Numbered from the stretch's first letter, positions 7,007-18,333 are shown. The stretch: 60,420 bases of DNA from an uncultured Burkholderiales bacterium (GCA_903820745.1 CAIJIT010000178.1:1-60420), one strand, 5' to 3'. Translations and numbers: made by a program. Notes: generated by a model not told the origin, from the sequence alone.

Positions 7007-8914
7007 ATGACCCTTGCTTACAGGCGTTTCGAACGCCCCGGGCTGACCACGACCGTGGCAGCTTCCCTCGTCCTGTTCGGCGGCCTGCTGCATGCCAGAA
7101 CTTTTGCTCAGTCCAACCCGGCCAAACTGGATCCGGTCGTCGTCACGGCAGCCAGATCCCCGCTCAAACTGAGCGAGTTGCTGGCCGACGTCACCGTCAT
7201 CACCCGCGTCGACATCGAACGTCAGGCCTTTGGCGGCATCGACGATTTGCTGCGCAATAGCGGCGCCGTCGAAATGACCCGCAATGGCGGCCCCGGTTCG
7301 GTCAGTTTTCTCTATATCCGGGGCGCAGAAACGCGTCACAGCCTGGTCCTGATCGACGGCGTTCGCGTCGATTCGCAAGCGACCGGCGGCGCGCCCTGGG
7401 AATCGATCCCGCTGAGCGAAGTCGAGCGGATCGAAATCGTCAAAGGCCCGGCCAGCGCGATGTACGGTTCGGACGCGATCGGCGGGGTGATCCAGATCTT
7501 CACCTTCAAAGGCAATGCCAAGACCCAGCTTCAACTGGGCCTGTCGACAGGCAGCCTGGGCACCCATCGGATTGACGGCAATCTGCGCGGCAGCCAGGGC
7601 ATTCTTGATTACGCGTTGGCGGCCTCGACCGAACAGAGCCACGGCTTCGTGCTGGTCCCGGACCCGAAAAATTACTATGCGACGCCGGGCGACGTCGGCT
7701 ATCAAAAACACAGCTGGAGCACCCGCCTGGGCCTGCAGCTGAGTCCGCAAGACCGATTGGAGTTGAGCGGCATGGTGAGCCATCTCGATGCTGAAATGGC
7801 CGCAGGAGGCGGCGCTATCGGTCATGCGATCGAGGACAACAAGCTCGGGAAATTGAGCTGGCATCGGCAATGGTCGGCCGCCTTGAACAGCCAGCTGAGT
7901 TACGGCGAATCCAACGTGAACTACGACCTGCCGGTATTTGATTACCGGGCCGAAACCCGTATTCGCAGCTACGCAATGGAAAGCAACTGGCGGCTCACCG
8001 ACGAACAGCGGCTGCTCTTCGTTCTGGAGCGCAAGGAAGACGCGCTCAACAGCCCCGGCTTCACTGCGACCGGTGGCTCCAGGGCAAGCCGGGCTGAAAA
8101 CGGCGCAGCGCTGGGCTACTTTTTGACAAACGGCCGCTTCGATCTGCAAGCCCACGCCAGGCATGACCAAGACTCCGAGTTCGGCGGCGCCAACACCGGC
8201 AGCTTCGGCATCGGCTACCGCATGACCGATGGGCTGCGCCTGGTTGCCTCGACCGGCAGTTCGTTTCGTGCACCGACGCTATATCAACAAGGTAGCGGCC
8301 TGGGACCGAACCTGGCACTACCAGGAGTCCGACCCTTGAAAGCCGAATCAGGCCAGAACAGGGAACTCGGGCTCAGGTATGAGGGCCGGGGCACCGAATG
8401 GTCTGTCACCGCTTATCGCAACCTGATCAGCAATTTGATCGACTTCAGTGGCTCGACCAACAGCTGCGCGTTCTTCTCGGACTACGGCGGCTGCTATGGC
8501 AATGTGCAGGCCGGTTTGTTACAGGGGCTGAGTCTGGCTGGCAGCATGCAGACGGGAAATCTGCACCTTGCCGGAACGCTCGACCTGCAAGCCCCCAAGG
8601 ACCTGAGTACCGGCCTGCTGCTGGCGCGCCGTGCCCGGCAATATGGCACGCTGCGTGCTGCGATGCCGTTGGCGAACTGGCAGTTCGGGGCCGGGCTGCA
8701 ACTGTCGGGTCAGCGCTATGACAACGCCGCCAATACCCTGCCGCTGGCCGGCTACGCATTGCTCAACCTCGACGCGCATTGCCCGCTGACGCCGCAATTG
8801 CGTTTACAACTGAATCTGGACAATGCGCTGAACCGCGTTTACCAGACCGCGGGGGGCTTTGCCCAGGCGCCGCGGACCGTGATGGTCGGCCTGCGCTACA
8901 GCCCTGCGCTATAA
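7007..8914 (+). CDS. btuB: TonB-dependent vitamin B12 receptor BtuB
   Basis: Outer-membrane receptor for cobalamin, 635 residues. It starts with a signal peptide (hydrophobic TVAASLVLFGGLLHA), then the TonB box region LDPVVVTA near residue 42. The plug domain has IRGAETRHSLVLIDGVRVDSQ and ERIEIVKGPASAMYGSDAIGGVIQI, and a beta-barrel runs to the end. The plug sequence is of the BtuB type. The last residue is Leu, not the common aromatic. The chosen ATG gives a proper signal peptide; the reading frame runs further upstream into the leader hairpins. First gene of the riboswitch-controlled operon. Confidence 0.9.
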   Translation: MTLAYRRFERPGLTTTVAASLVLFGGLLHARTFAQSNPAKLDPVVVTAARSPLKLSELLADVTVITRVDIERQAFGGIDDLLRNSGAVEMTRNGGPGSVSFLYIRGAETRHSLVLIDGVRVDSQATGGAPWESIPLSEVERIEIVKGPASAMYGSDAIGGVIQIFTFKGNAKTQLQLGLSTGSLGTHRIDGNLRGSQGILDYALAASTEQSHGFVLVPDPKNYYATPGDVGYQKHSWSTRLGLQLSPQDRLELSGMVSHLDAEMAAGGGAIGHAIEDNKLGKLSWHRQWSAALNSQLSYGESNVNYDLPVFDYRAETRIRSYAMESNWRLTDEQRLLFVLERKEDALNSPGFTATGGSRASRAENGAALGYFLTNGRFDLQAHARHDQDSEFGGANTGSFGIGYRMTDGLRLVASTGSSFRAPTLYQQGSGLGPNLALPGVRPLKAESGQNRELGLRYEGRGTEWSVTAYRNLISNLIDFSGSTNSCAFFSDYGGCYGNVQAGLLQGLSLAGSMQTGNLHLAGTLDLQAPKDLSTGLLLARRARQYGTLRAAMPLANWQFGAGLQLSGQRYDNAANTLPLAGYALLNLDAHCPLTPQLRLQLNLDNALNRVYQTAGGFAQAPRTVMVGLRYSPAL

Positions 8915-8922
8915 GAGATGTG

Positions 8923-9813
8923 ATGCCCAACGCTGCAACCAAGATCGCCAATGGCTTGATGCTGGCTGCGGCATTGTTCGCGCAGCCCGGCATGGCCTGG
9001 GCGGCAGGTTTCAGTATCAAGGATGACCTCGGGCACCAGCAGCAGTTCAGCGAAGCGCCTCGCCGCATCGTCAGCTTGCTGCCCTCGCTGACCGAGACCG
9101 TCTGTGTGCTCGGGGCCTGCGAACGACTGGTCGGCGTTGACCGCTATTCCGACTTTCCGGCGCAGGTCAACAAGCTGCCCAAGCTGGGCGGCCTTGACGA
9201 CCTCCAGATCGAAGCAATCGTCGCCTTGAGGCCCGATGTGGTGATCCTGTCACCCGCGTCGCGCGTGCATGAGCGACTCGCTGCGCTGGGTCTGAAGGTC
9301 ATGGTGCTGGAAGCCACCCGTCAGGCCGATGTCAAGCGCGTGCTCTTGAAGCTCGGCGAGTTGCTGGGCACACAAGATGGGCTGAAGATCTGGCAGCAAA
9401 TCGATGCTGCGATTCACCTGGCAGCGGCCAGCGTGCCTCCTGCCGCCCGGGGTTTGACGGTTTATTACGAAGTCGACAGTGCCCCTTATGCAGCCGGCGA
9501 AGCCTCCTTCATCGGCGAAATGCTGACCCGCCTGGGCGCCAGGAATATCGTCGGCAAGGCGCTCGGACCCTTCCCAAAACTAAACCCTGAATTCATTGTG
9601 CGCGCCAACCCGCAGGTCATCATGATCGCCCAAGGCAGAGCGGAAAATCTGGCCGGCCGCCCCGGTTGGCAGAACATCCGGGCCTTGCGCGACAAGCATG
9701 TCTGCCAATTCGACTCGGCCTTGTCCGACTTGATGGGCCGGCCCGGCCCGCGCATGGCAGAAGCTGCACAGGCGATGGCCCGCTGCCTGAGTGACATCGG
9801 AGGCAAACCATGA
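8923..9813 (+). CDS. btuF: periplasmic cobalamin-binding protein BtuF-like
   Basis: A 296-residue substrate-binding protein of an ABC importer. A signal peptide (LMLAAALFAQPGMAWA) is followed by APRRIVSLLPSLTETVCVLGACERLVGVDRYSDFP, LGGLDDLQIEAIVALRPDVVIL and later GRPGWQNIRALRDKHV. This is the two-lobed, long-helix family that binds vitamin B12 or ferric siderophores. Its position behind a cobalamin riboswitch and btuB makes cobalamin the likely ligand. It starts eight bases after btuB and its stop overlaps the permease start (ATGA at 9810-9813). Confidence 0.88.
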   Translation: MPNAATKIANGLMLAAALFAQPGMAWAAGFSIKDDLGHQQQFSEAPRRIVSLLPSLTETVCVLGACERLVGVDRYSDFPAQVNKLPKLGGLDDLQIEAIVALRPDVVILSPASRVHERLAALGLKVMVLEATRQADVKRVLLKLGELLGTQDGLKIWQQIDAAIHLAAASVPPAARGLTVYYEVDSAPYAAGEASFIGEMLTRLGARNIVGKALGPFPKLNPEFIVRANPQVIMIAQGRAENLAGRPGWQNIRALRDKHVCQFDSALSDLMGRPGPRMAEAAQAMARCLSDIGGKP

Positions 9814-10811
9814 CCCGCAGCAAACCCTTGAGCCTGATGCTCGCCCTGCTGCTGATCGCCTGCCTGCTGGGCTTGCTCAGCGTCGTCGTTGGCAGCAGCG
9901 GTTTTTCGCTCGATTGGCTGGTCGGCGCCGACCCCGTCCAGCAGCAAATCCTCTGGCAGATTCGCCTGCCTCGCTCAAGCGGTGCCTGGCTGGCCGGCGC
10001 GTTGCTGGGACTTGCCGGTGCGGTCGCACAAGGGCTGTTCCGCAACCCGCTGGCCGACCCCTATCTGCTCGGTGCTTCATCGGGTGCCGGGCTCGGCGTG
10101 GCAGCGCTGCTGGCCCTGGCAGGAACTTCACCGCTGGCCGCCAGTTGGTGGCTGCATCTGGGCCTGACAGGTGCGGCATTTTGTGGCGCAGTCGGGGCCG
10201 TCATGCTGACGCTGATCCTGGCCCGTGGCGTCGAGCAAACGATGCGCTTGCTACTGGCAGGCGTCATCGTTGGCGTCGTGCTCGGTTCGGTGACTGCGCT
10301 GCTGATGCTGGTGGCGCCCGAGATCATGCGGCCGATGCAGGCTTTCATGCTGGGAACAACCGGCTTTCTGGGCTGGCCCAGCGTGCTGCTGATGGGCCCG
10401 CTGCTGCTGGCCTGCCTGCTGGCGGCCTTGGGCGCCAGCCGCGCCCTCGACGCGATGACGCTCGGCGAGGCCACAGCGGCTTCACTCGGCGTGCGCTTGA
10501 ACATCGTGCGCATGCTGCTGATCGCCGTGCTGGCCCTGGCCACAGGCGCGGCGGTAGCACAGGCCGGATTGATCGCCTTTGTCGGCCTGGTGGCACCTCA
10601 TCTGGTGCGCAGCCGGCTGCATTGCAACCACAGTTGGCTATTGCTGCTGTCGGCCTTGACCGGCGGCGCGCTGCTGATGGGGGCCGACATCCTGGCGCGC
10701 TGGCTGCTGGCGCCGCAAGAGCTGCCGGTCGGCGTCGTCACTTCGCTGCTCGGCGGGGCCTACCTGCTCTGGCTGATGCATCGCCAACCTTTGCTGGAAC
10801 GCCGCAGATGA
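9810..10811 (+). CDS. btuC: cobalamin ABC transporter permease BtuC-like (FecCD family)
   Basis: A 333-residue inner-membrane permease with about ten hydrophobic segments. It shows the FecCD family blocks RLPRSSGAWLAGALLGLAGAVAQGLFRNPLADPYLLGASSGAGLG, TLGEATAASLGV (the coupling-helix region that contacts the ATPase) and AGLIAFVGLVAPHLVR. It works as a dimer with BtuD. It overlaps btuF by four bases and btuD by four bases (ATGA at 10808-10811), so the three importer genes are translationally coupled. Confidence 0.9.
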   Translation: MTRSKPLSLMLALLLIACLLGLLSVVVGSSGFSLDWLVGADPVQQQILWQIRLPRSSGAWLAGALLGLAGAVAQGLFRNPLADPYLLGASSGAGLGVAALLALAGTSPLAASWWLHLGLTGAAFCGAVGAVMLTLILARGVEQTMRLLLAGVIVGVVLGSVTALLMLVAPEIMRPMQAFMLGTTGFLGWPSVLLMGPLLLACLLAALGASRALDAMTLGEATAASLGVRLNIVRMLLIAVLALATGAAVAQAGLIAFVGLVAPHLVRSRLHCNHSWLLLLSALTGGALLMGADILARWLLAPQELPVGVVTSLLGGAYLLWLMHRQPLLERRR

Positions 10812-11629
10812 AGATCGCCATCAACACCGACCTGCAGGCCGTGGCGCTGCAGGAACAGAACATCCTCACCGACATCGAGCTGACGCTGACCCAGGGCAGC
10901 TGGACCGCCATCGTCGGCCCGAATGGCGCCGGCAAATCAACCTTGTTGCGCGCTATCGCCGGCCTGCTGCCGGTGCAAGGCCGGGTCGACCTGCTCGGCC
11001 GCGACCTGGCGCAATGGCCGGCCAAGGAGCGGGCCCGAGCCATGGCCTGGCTGGGCCAGAACGAGACCAGCTCGAACGAGCTGCGCGTCTACGAAGTGGT
11101 GATGCTGGGCCGCTTGCCGCATCAAGCCTGGCTGGCACCGCCGAGCCCTGCCGACCATGCGGCCGTGGCGCTGGCCATGCAGCAGACGCAGAGCTGGGAC
11201 TGGCGCGATCGCCCGCTCGGCCAACTCAGCGGCGGTGAGCGCCAGCGCGTGCTGCTGGCGCGCGCCCTGGCGGTGCAGGCCAGGGTCTTGTTGATGGACG
11301 AGCCGCTGGCCCATCTGGATCCGCCGCATCAGGCCGACTGGCTCGAACTGGTGCGTGAGCTCATCGCTGCGGGTGTGGCCGTGGTGAGCGTGTTGCACGA
11401 GCTGAACATGGCCCTGCAAGCCGATACGCTGGTCATCATGCAGGGTGGGCAGGTCAGCTGGCATGGTGCACCGAAGCTGGTACAGACGCGGGCCGCGCTG
11501 CAAGCTGTGTTCGACCACCGTCTGCATCTGGTCGAGGTTCAGGGGCAATGGCTGTCGCTGCCCTGCGCGCCTGCCGCTGCGCCGGCGCCAGCCAGCAATG
11601 TCCGGCCTTTGAAAGCCCAGCAGGACTGA
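10808..11629 (+). CDS. btuD: cobalamin ABC transporter ATPase BtuD-like
   Basis: A 273-residue ATPase. Walker A GPNGAGKST is at about residues 37-45, then the signature LSGGERQRV, Walker B RVLLMDEPLAHLD and the H-loop in VLHELNMAL. It belongs to the FepC/BtuD type of importer ATPases. A short Ala/Pro-rich tail extends past the conserved domain. The stop lies only three bases from the stop of the convergent ferredoxin gene, so no dedicated terminator fits between them. Confidence 0.9.
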   Translation: MKIAINTDLQAVALQEQNILTDIELTLTQGSWTAIVGPNGAGKSTLLRAIAGLLPVQGRVDLLGRDLAQWPAKERARAMAWLGQNETSSNELRVYEVVMLGRLPHQAWLAPPSPADHAAVALAMQQTQSWDWRDRPLGQLSGGERQRVLLARALAVQARVLLMDEPLAHLDPPHQADWLELVRELIAAGVAVVSVLHELNMALQADTLVIMQGGQVSWHGAPKLVQTRAALQAVFDHRLHLVEVQGQWLSLPCAPAAAPAPASNVRPLKAQQD

Positions 11630-11632
11630 ACT

Positions 11633-12010
<378 letters not shown>

Positions 12011-12018
12011 TCATGCCC

Positions 12019-12516
12019 TCAAAGCTTGGCGATGCGGGCTTGCAGACGCAAGTTGACCGACGGCGAGACGAACTTGGAGACATCGCCGCCGAGCGTGGCG
12101 ATCTCGCGCACGAAGGTCCCTGAAATGAACTGGTATTGATCCGACGGCGTCAGGAAGACGGTCTCGACATCGGGCATCAGCTGTCGGTTCATGCCGGCCA
12201 TCTGGAATTCATATTCAAAGTCACTGACTGCCCGCAGTCCCCGCACCACCACCTTGCCGCCATTGGCGACCACGAAATCGCTCAACAAGCCGCGAAACGG
12301 GATCACTTCGACATTCGGGTATTTCGCCGCCAACTCCTTGGCGATCTCGAGTCGCTCGTCGACGCCGAACATCGTCTTCTTGTGATGACCCACCGCAACC
12401 GCAACGATCAGGCGTTCAAACAAACGGCTCGCACGGCGCATCAGGTCTTCATGGCCCAAGGTCATCGGGTCGAAGGTACCAGGGTATACGGCGGTGAGTA
12501 CGGTCACAGAGGTCAA
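12019..12516 (-). CDS. coaD: phosphopantetheine adenylyltransferase
   Basis: Fourth step of coenzyme A synthesis: adenylation of 4'-phosphopantetheine. The N-terminal nucleotidyltransferase motif is [15 protein letters not shown], with the (T/H)xGH-type signature. [31 protein letters not shown] is the conserved distal block. The frame has no good ATG near this end. A TTG at 12514-12516 with GAGGAG six bases upstream gives 165 residues, close to the family norm, and a downstream GTG (12505-12507) is the alternative. Lies between rsmD and the ferredoxin gene. Confidence 0.9.
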   Translation of the reverse strand: MTSVTVLTAVYPGTFDPMTLGHEDLMRRASRLFERLIVAVAVGHHKKTMFGVDERLEIAKELAAKYPNVEVIPFRGLLSDFVVANGGKVVVRGLRAVSDFEYEFQMAGMNRQLMPDVETVFLTPSDQYQFISGTFVREIATLGGDVSKFVSPSVNLRLQARIAKL

Positions 12517-12545
12517 GCGGGACTCCTCGGTTGCAAACGGGCCGA

Positions 12546-13109
12546 TTATCCGCTGCGCCGCAACAACTGGTAATGCACAGCACCAGCACGCGCCCAACGC
12601 CAGGCCTCAAGACCCCATTCGGGTGGCGCTGCGATCAATTCCGGCGCTTCGACATAGACAAAGCCGCCAGCCACCAGCAGCGGTGCCGCAGCCTGCAGCG
12701 CGGGCATCAACAGCTGTTGCTGGAATGGCGGATCGAGCAGTACCAACTCAAAGCTTGCCGGCGCTGCCCTGGTCATCCAGATCAGCGCATCGGTGCATTC
12801 GACCCGCAGGATTTTTTCGGCCTTCAGCCGCGCCCTGCTGGTCTGCAGGCTGCGAACCAGATCGGCATCGCGTTCGAGCAGCAGCACGGTTGCGGCACCG
12901 CGAGACGCGGCCTCGAAACCCAGCGCGCCGCTGCCGGCAAAGGCATCGAGCACGCGCCAATCGCCAAGGTTCTGGCCAAGCCAATTGAACAAGGTTTCGC
13001 GCACCCGATCGGGGGTCGGGCGCAGACCCGGCTTGTCGGCGACCGGCAGCTTCGAACGTTTCCACTGGCCACCGATGATCCTGACTTCATTGGCCACAGT
13101 TTTTTTCAC
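12546..13109 (-). CDS. rsmD: 16S rRNA (guanine966-N2)-methyltransferase
   Basis: A 187-residue SAM-dependent methyltransferase. It has [35 protein letters not shown], the SAM-binding [19 protein letters not shown] and the catalytic DPPF motif in LLDPPFQQQ. It modifies G966 of 16S rRNA in the assembled 30S subunit. The start is GTG (13107-13109), overlapping the hisF stop as GTGA, so it is translationally coupled to the histidine operon. In many relatives hisI and hisE occupy this place. Confidence 0.92.
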   Translation of the reverse strand: MKKTVANEVRIIGGQWKRSKLPVADKPGLRPTPDRVRETLFNWLGQNLGDWRVLDAFAGSGALGFEAASRGAATVLLLERDADLVRSLQTSRARLKAEKILRVECTDALIWMTRAAPASFELVLLDPPFQQQLLMPALQAAAPLLVAGGFVYVEAPELIAAPPEWGLEAWRWARAGAVHYQLLRRSG

Positions 13110-13867
13110 AAGCGCACCGGAATCCCGCGCGCAGCCATCAAGGCCTTGGCCTCGCCGACCGTATGTTGGCCGTAATGAAAAATACTCGCCGCCAGCACCG
13201 CATCGGCGCCACCGATCTGCACGCCGTCAGCCAGATCGTCGAGCGAGCCGACGCCGCCCGAAGCGATCACCGGCACCATCACCGCGTCGCTGACCGCACG
13301 CGTCAACTGCAGATCAAAGCCGCTGCGGGTGCCGTCACGGTCCATGCTGGTCAGCAGGATTTCACCGGCGCCCATCATGGCCATCTGTTGGGCCCAGGCC
13401 ACCGCATCGAGGCCGGTGTTCTGGCGCCCGCCATGGCTGTAGACATCCCAGCCGGTCGCGTCGGCGCGGCGCTTGGCATCGATCGCGACGACGATGCATT
13501 GGGCGCCATATCGGTCCGAGGCGTCGCGGATCAGTTGCGGATTGGCCAAGGCTGCCGAGTTGAAACTGACCTTGTCGGCACCGGCGTTGAGCAATCGCCG
13601 CACATCGGCCACTGCGCGCACGCCGCCGCCAACCGTCAGCGGAATGAAGACCTTCGAGGCCACCGCCTCGATGATGTGCAGGATCAGATCGCGCCCGTCC
13701 GAGGTCGCGGTGATGTCGAGAAAGGTCAGCTCGTCGGCGCCTTGCTCGTTGTAGCGTGCGGCAATCTCGACCGGATCGCCGGCATCGCGCAGCTCGAGAA
13801 AGTTGACCCCTTTGACGACCCGGCCACCGGTCACATCGAGGCAGGGAATGATCCGTTTGGCAAGCAT
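13106..13867 (-). CDS. hisF: imidazole glycerol phosphate synthase, cyclase subunit
   Basis: The 253-residue (beta/alpha)8 barrel half of the HisF-HisH complex. It uses ammonia from HisH to convert PRFAR to imidazole glycerol phosphate and AICAR. The N-terminus [20 protein letters not shown] carries the first catalytic Asp, and VAIDAKRR the second. [16 protein letters not shown] and [13 protein letters not shown] are phosphate-binding loops. The start at M13867 is set by the family N-terminus. It follows hisA by four bases. Confidence 0.95.
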   Translation of the reverse strand: MLAKRIIPCLDVTGGRVVKGVNFLELRDAGDPVEIAARYNEQGADELTFLDITATSDGRDLILHIIEAVASKVFIPLTVGGGVRAVADVRRLLNAGADKVSFNSAALANPQLIRDASDRYGAQCIVVAIDAKRRADATGWDVYSHGGRQNTGLDAVAWAQQMAMMGAGEILLTSMDRDGTRSGFDLQLTRAVSDAVMVPVIASGGVGSLDDLADGVQIGGADAVLAASIFHYGQHTVGEAKALMAARGIPVRL

Positions 13868-13871
13868 CAGC

Positions 13872-14615
13872 TCAGGCCAGACCCAGCAGATCGGCGCGCT
13901 GCTGCCCCAGGGCAAAGTCGAGGTCGCCGGTATAGATCGCGCGGCCGCAAATCACGCCCTGGATGCCTTCATGTTCGACGGCGCAAAGCGCATCGATGTC
14001 GGCCAGATTGGACAGTCCTCCCGATGCAATCACCGGAATCGACAGCGCCCGCGCCAGCGCGACGGTCGCGTCGATGTTGATGCCGGTGAGCATGCCGTCG
14101 CGGCCGATGTCGGTATAGATCACGCCTTCAACACCATAGTCCTGGAACTTCAGCGCCAGATCGACCACGTCATGCCTTGTCAGCTTGCTCCAGCCGTCGG
14201 TCGCGACCTTGCCGTCGCGCGCATCGAGCCCGACGATGATGTGGCCCGCAAACGCGGTCGCTGCGTCATGCAGGAAACCGGGGCTCTTCACCGCAGCAGT
14301 GCCGATGATGACGTAGGAGATGCCGTCGTCCAGGTAGCGTGCGATCGTGTCGAGGTCGCGGATGCCGCCGCCGAGTTGGATCGGAATTTCTTCCCCGACT
14401 TCGGCAACGATCGCCTTGATCGCAGCCTCGTTGACCGGCTTGCCGGCAAAAGCACCATTCAGGTCGACCAGATGCAGGCGCCGCGCGCCGGCATTGATCC
14501 AGGCCCGGGCCATTGCCGCCGGGTCTTCACCGAAGGTGGTGGAATCATTCATATCGCCTTGTTTGAGGCGAACGCAACGACCGTCTTTCAGGTCAATGGC
14601 AGGGATCAGCAGCAT
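13872..14615 (-). CDS. hisA: ProFAR isomerase
   Basis: Phosphoribosylformimino-5-aminoimidazole carboxamide ribotide isomerase, 247 residues, a (beta/alpha)8 barrel related to His[23 protein letters not shown] has the first catalytic Asp, and [16 protein letters not shown] the second. [16 protein letters not shown] and [13 protein letters not shown] are the phosphate-binding segments. The start is chosen at the conserved MLLIPAIDL; the frame is open further upstream. A 61-base gap separates it from hisH. Confidence 0.95.
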   Translation of the reverse strand: MLLIPAIDLKDGRCVRLKQGDMNDSTTFGEDPAAMARAWINAGARRLHLVDLNGAFAGKPVNEAAIKAIVAEVGEEIPIQLGGGIRDLDTIARYLDDGISYVIIGTAAVKSPGFLHDAATAFAGHIIVGLDARDGKVATDGWSKLTRHDVVDLALKFQDYGVEGVIYTDIGRDGMLTGINIDATVALARALSIPVIASGGLSNLADIDALCAVEHEGIQGVICGRAIYTGDLDFALGQQRADLLGLA

Positions 14616-14676
14616 GGTCAGGATAAAAAAATTGAAAGATAACGACCGCATGAACCACAAGAAGGCCAGGCCGTTC

Positions 14677-15327
14677 TCACGGATTCCAATGCAGGAAATT
14701 GCGATACAGAGTCAGCCCCAGCGCCGCGCTCTTCTCAGGGTGGAACTGGGTGGCAAAAATGTTATCCCGGGCCACGGCACTGGTAAAGCCCAGACCGTAG
14801 TCGGTCTGGCCAGCAATGTGGCGCGCATCTGACGGTGCAGCGTAAAAACTGTGCACGAAGTAGAACCAGGACTGATCGGGCACATCCGCCCAGAGCGGAT
14901 GCGGACTTGTCTGCGTCACCTGGTTCCAGCCCATTTGGGGCACCTTGTAGCGGCTGCCATCAGGCTGCAGTTGACCTTCGAGTTGGAAGCGTTTGACGAC
15001 TCCCGGAATCAGCCCGAGGCCCGGTTGGTCCTGCTCTTCGCTGTGATCGAGCAGCATCTGCATGCCGACGCAGACACCCATCAAAGGCTTGCTCGCCGCG
15101 GCCTCCAGTACCGCTTGCTTGAGCCCGGAACCAGCCAGCTCATTCATGCAATCGCGCATCGCGCCCTGCCCAGGCAGCACGACACGTTCGGCCGCATGGA
15201 CTTCATCAGGGTCGGCCGTGATCAGCACTTCGAGCCCCGAGCCCTGCGCCACATGCAGCACCGCTTGCGACACCGAGCGCAGATTGCCCATGCCATAGTC
15301 GACCACGGCGACCGTTCTTCTTGTCAC
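14677..15327 (-). CDS. hisH: imidazole glycerol phosphate synthase, glutaminase subunit
   Basis: A 216-residue class I glutamine amidotransferase that feeds ammonia to HisF. The nucleophile lies in [16 protein letters not shown], the His/Glu pair in [10 protein letters not shown], and [17 protein letters not shown] is the conserved N-terminus. The start is GTG (15325-15327) with AAGGGA upstream, overlapping the hisB stop by one base. The frame continues upstream inside hisB but without family similarity. Confidence 0.94.
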   Translation of the reverse strand: MTRRTVAVVDYGMGNLRSVSQAVLHVAQGSGLEVLITADPDEVHAAERVVLPGQGAMRDCMNELAGSGLKQAVLEAAASKPLMGVCVGMQMLLDHSEEQDQPGLGLIPGVVKRFQLEGQLQPDGSRYKVPQMGWNQVTQTSPHPLWADVPDQSWFYFVHSFYAAPSDARHIAGQTDYGLGFTSAVARDNIFATQFHPEKSAALGLTLYRNFLHWNP

Positions 15328-15923
15328 TACAACGATCCCTTGGTCGACGGGATCATGCCAGCCGAGCGCGGATCCGGCGTCATCGCCATGCGCAGCGCGC
15401 GGCCGAAGGCCTTGAAGATCGTCTCGCATTGGTGATGCGCGTTGCGGCCCTTCAGATTGTCGATATGCAGCGAAACCAGCGCATGGTTGACGAATCCCTG
15501 GAAGAACTCATAGGTCAGTTGCGTGTCGAAGCCGCCAATGCCGCCGGCGCTGAAATCGACGTCCATCTCCAAGCCAGGCCGGCCCGAAAAATCGACCACC
15601 ACGCGCGACAAGGCCTCGTCCAGCGGCACATAGCTGTGCCCGTAACGGGTGATGCCGGTCTTGTCGCCGATCGCCTTGGCGACTGCCAGGCCCAGCGTGA
15701 TGCCGACATCTTCGACCGTGTGGTGACCGTCGATATGCAGATCGCCCTTGGCCTCGATGTCGAGATCGATCAGACCATGGCGCGCGATCTGGTCGAGCAT
15801 ATGGTCGAAGAACCCGATGCCGGTGTTGAGCCTTGCCAGGCCCGAGCCGTCGAGGTTGACGCGAACGGTGATCTGCGTCTCTTTGGTATTGCGCGAGACT
15901 TCGGCGATACGGGCATCGTTCAT
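15327..15923 (-). CDS. hisB: imidazoleglycerol-phosphate dehydratase (monofunctional)
   Basis: A 198-residue enzyme that dehydrates imidazole glycerol phosphate to imidazole acetol phosphate. Two manganese-binding His clusters are seen: [16 protein letters not shown] and [33 protein letters not shown] is also conserved. It has only the dehydratase domain; the histidinol phosphatase domain found in E. coli HisB is absent, so another phosphatase must act. It overlaps hisC by four bases. Confidence 0.95.
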   Translation of the reverse strand: MNDARIAEVSRNTKETQITVRVNLDGSGLARLNTGIGFFDHMLDQIARHGLIDLDIEAKGDLHIDGHHTVEDVGITLGLAVAKAIGDKTGITRYGHSYVPLDEALSRVVVDFSGRPGLEMDVDFSAGGIGGFDTQLTYEFFQGFVNHALVSLHIDNLKGRNAHHQCETIFKAFGRALRMAMTPDPRSAGMIPSTKGSL

Positions 15924-17005
15924 GGCAGGCTTTCCTTCAATGCGGCCAGCATGGCCTGGTTTTCTTCGGCGCTGCCGATCGTGATGCGCAGGCAGTTGGC
16001 CAGCGCCGGATGCGCGGTCGAGGAATTCTTGATCAGCACACCGCGCGCCTTCATGGCGGCGAAGGTGAACGCCGCATCGGCGACACGCAGCAGAATCATA
16101 TTGCCCTGACTGGGGAAGGGCTGCACGCCGGGCAGCGCTTGCAGCGCGGCAAACACCAGTTCGCGTTGGGCGCGCAACTGGGCAGCCTGCGCCGCATAGA
16201 CCTCGGCATGTTCAAGCGCGAACAGGCCGGCCTCGGCATTCAGCACGCCAATATTGAAGGGCGGGCGCAGTTTCTCGACCTCGGCGATCAGCGCCGCGCG
16301 CCCGATCAGGTAGCCGATGCGAACGCCGGCCAAGCCGAACTTGCTCATCGTGCGCATCACCAGCAGATGCGGGTGGCGCTGCAGCAGCGGCATCGAATCG
16401 GCCGAGGCAAAAGGCTGATAGGCCTCGTCCATCACAACCAGCCCTGGCGCCGCCTCGATGATCTGCTCGATCACGTCAGCGTCCCAGAGGTTGCCGGTCG
16501 GGTTGTTCGGATAGGCCAGATAGATCAAGACCGGCTGCTGCTCGGCAATCGCCTTAAGCATTGCCGGGCCATCGAGCTCGAAATCGGCGCGCAAGGGCAC
16601 GCCGATAAATTCCAGCCCCTGGTAACGCGCCGAAATTTCGTACATGACAAAGCTCGGCACCGGCGACAGCGCCTTGGCGCCGGGCTTGGCAGTGGCCAGG
16701 CTGAGCATCGAAATCAGCTCGTCCGAGCCGTTCCCCAGCGTGATCCCACAGCCTTCGGGCATGCCGGCGTGCCGGGCCAGCGCAGCCGCGAGGTCCTGCG
16801 TGCGCTCGGCCGGATAGCGGTTGATCGCCACAGCGCCCAGGCGCTCACCGAGTTGTCTTTGCAACTCGGCTGACAGCCTGAACGGGTTCTCCATCACGTC
16901 GAGCTTGACCATTCCGGCACTCGACTGCACCGGATAAGCATGGGCGGCGCGCACATCGTCCCGAATGCAGTGGATGGCTCGATTCAAGTCTTGCTGCATG
17001 CTCAA
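15920..17005 (-). CDS. hisC: histidinol-phosphate aminotransferase
   Basis: A 361-residue fold-type I PLP enzyme that transaminates imidazole acetol phosphate. The PLP lysine is in [15 protein letters not shown], the aspartate in [11 protein letters not shown], and [13 protein letters not shown] and [12 protein letters not shown] are family blocks. It overlaps hisD and hisB by four bases each, in line with a tightly coupled operon. Confidence 0.93.
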   Translation of the reverse strand: MSMQQDLNRAIHCIRDDVRAAHAYPVQSSAGMVKLDVMENPFRLSAELQRQLGERLGAVAINRYPAERTQDLAAALARHAGMPEGCGITLGNGSDELISMLSLATAKPGAKALSPVPSFVMYEISARYQGLEFIGVPLRADFELDGPAMLKAIAEQQPVLIYLAYPNNPTGNLWDADVIEQIIEAAPGLVVMDEAYQPFASADSMPLLQRHPHLLVMRTMSKFGLAGVRIGYLIGRAALIAEVEKLRPPFNIGVLNAEAGLFALEHAEVYAAQAAQLRAQRELVFAALQALPGVQPFPSQGNMILLRVADAAFTFAAMKARGVLIKNSSTAHPALANCLRITIGSAEENQAMLAALKESLP

Positions 17006-18333
17006 ACTTCAGCTCCGGGCTTGTTCAAACGCATCTCGGCCGCCATCGCATGGCCTTGCAGGCCTTCGCCATAAGCGAGTTCAGCAGCGATCGGGCCGAG
17101 CCTTTGCGCACCGGCCTGGCTGACTTCGATCAGGCTGCTGCGCTTTTGAAAATCGTAGACACCCAGCGGCGATGAAAAACGCGCGGTGCCTGAAGTCGGC
17201 AACACATGGTTCGGTCCGGCGCAATAGTCGCCCAGACTCTCGCTGGTGTAAGCCCCGAGGAAGATCGCCCCGGCATGGCGCAATAGCGGCTCCCAGCGCT
17301 GCGGATCGCGGCTGGAGACCTCCAGATGCTCCGGCGCGATGCGGTTGCTGATCGCGCAGGCTTCTTCCATCGAGCGGGTCAGGATCAGCGCGCCGCGGCC
17401 TTCGAGCGAAGCGCGGATGATCGCCCGGCGCGGCATCTGCGGCAGCAAGCGGATGATCGCTTGGCGCACCTGCTCGATATAAGCCGCCTCGGGACACAGC
17501 AGGATGCTCTGCGCCAGTTCGTCATGTTCGGCTTGGCTGAACAGGTCCATCGCCACCCAATCGGGCGGCGTGCTGCCGTCCGCCAGCACCAAGATCTCGC
17601 TCGGGCCGGCGATCATGTCGATGCCGACCTGACCGAACACATGCTTCTTGGCGCTGGCCACATAGGCATTGCCCGGACCGGTGATCTTGTCGACGCGCGG
17701 AATCGTCGCCGTGCCGTAAGCCAAGGCTCCGACCGCCTGCGCGCCACCGATCGTGAACACTCTGTGCACACCGGCGACATGGGCGGCGGCCAACACCAGT
17801 GGATTTTTCTCGCCGCCCGGCGTCGGCACGACCATGATGATTTCGGGCACGCCGGCCACCTGGGCCGGTATCGCATTCATCAGCACGCTGCTCGGATAAG
17901 CGGCCTTGCCGCCCGGCACATAGATGCCCACCCGGTCGAGCGGCGTGACCTTCTGCCCGAGCAGCGAGCCGTCTTCATCGCGGTAACTCCAGCTCAGGCC
18001 GCTGTGGATTTTCTGCCGCTCGTGATAGCTGCGTACGCGCAAGGCAGCGGCACTCAAGGCATTGCGCTGTGCCGGGCTGATCGCTGCAAAAGCGGCTTGC
18101 ATCTCGTCTTGCGTCAGCTCGAGTTCGGCCATGCCCGCCGCCTGCAGATGGTCGAAACGGGCCGTGTACTCGAGCACCGCCGCATCGCCCCGGGCCTTCA
18201 CGTCGGCCAGAATCTGCGCCACCCGCTCCTCGATCGCCGTATCTGTCTCGGCCGACCAATGCAGCAGGCGCAAGAAATCGGCTTCGAAGCCGGCATCCGT
18301 GGTGCTGAGTTGGCGCAGCTTGATCATGTTCAC
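17002..18333 (-). CDS. hisD: histidinol dehydrogenase
   Basis: A 443-residue zinc enzyme that oxidises histidinol to histidine in two NAD-dependent steps. The family signature [16 protein letters not shown] is followed by AEHDE, and zinc-ligand regions are visible near APEHLEVSS and [19 protein letters not shown]. It starts inside the hisG stop (four-base overlap). Confidence 0.95.
   Translation of the reverse strand: MNMIKLRQLSTTDAGFEADFLRLLHWSAETDTAIEERVAQILADVKARGDAAVLEYTARFDHLQAAGMAELELTQDEMQAAFAAISPAQRNALSAAALRVRSYHERQKIHSGLSWSYRDEDGSLLGQKVTPLDRVGIYVPGGKAAYPSSVLMNAIPAQVAGVPEIIMVVPTPGGEKNPLVLAAAHVAGVHRVFTIGGAQAVGALAYGTATIPRVDKITGPGNAYVASAKKHVFGQVGIDMIAGPSEILVLADGSTPPDWVAMDLFSQAEHDELAQSILLCPEAAYIEQVRQAIIRLLPQMPRRAIIRASLEGRGALILTRSMEEACAISNRIAPEHLEVSSRDPQRWEPLLRHAGAIFLGAYTSESLGDYCAGPNHVLPTSGTARFSSPLGVYDFQKRSSLIEVSQAGAQRLGPIAAELAYGEGLQGHAMAAEMRLNKPGAEV

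Noticed and set aside
6890-8170. 426-codon frame opposite btuB and its leader
   Set aside because: It runs antisense through a clear BtuB and the riboswitch, shows no domain, and is typical of GC-rich shadows.
9791-10807. Extension of the btuD frame far upstream through btuC
   Set aside because: The region is certainly BtuC in another frame. The ATPase similarity begins at 10808, where ATGA overlap gives a start.
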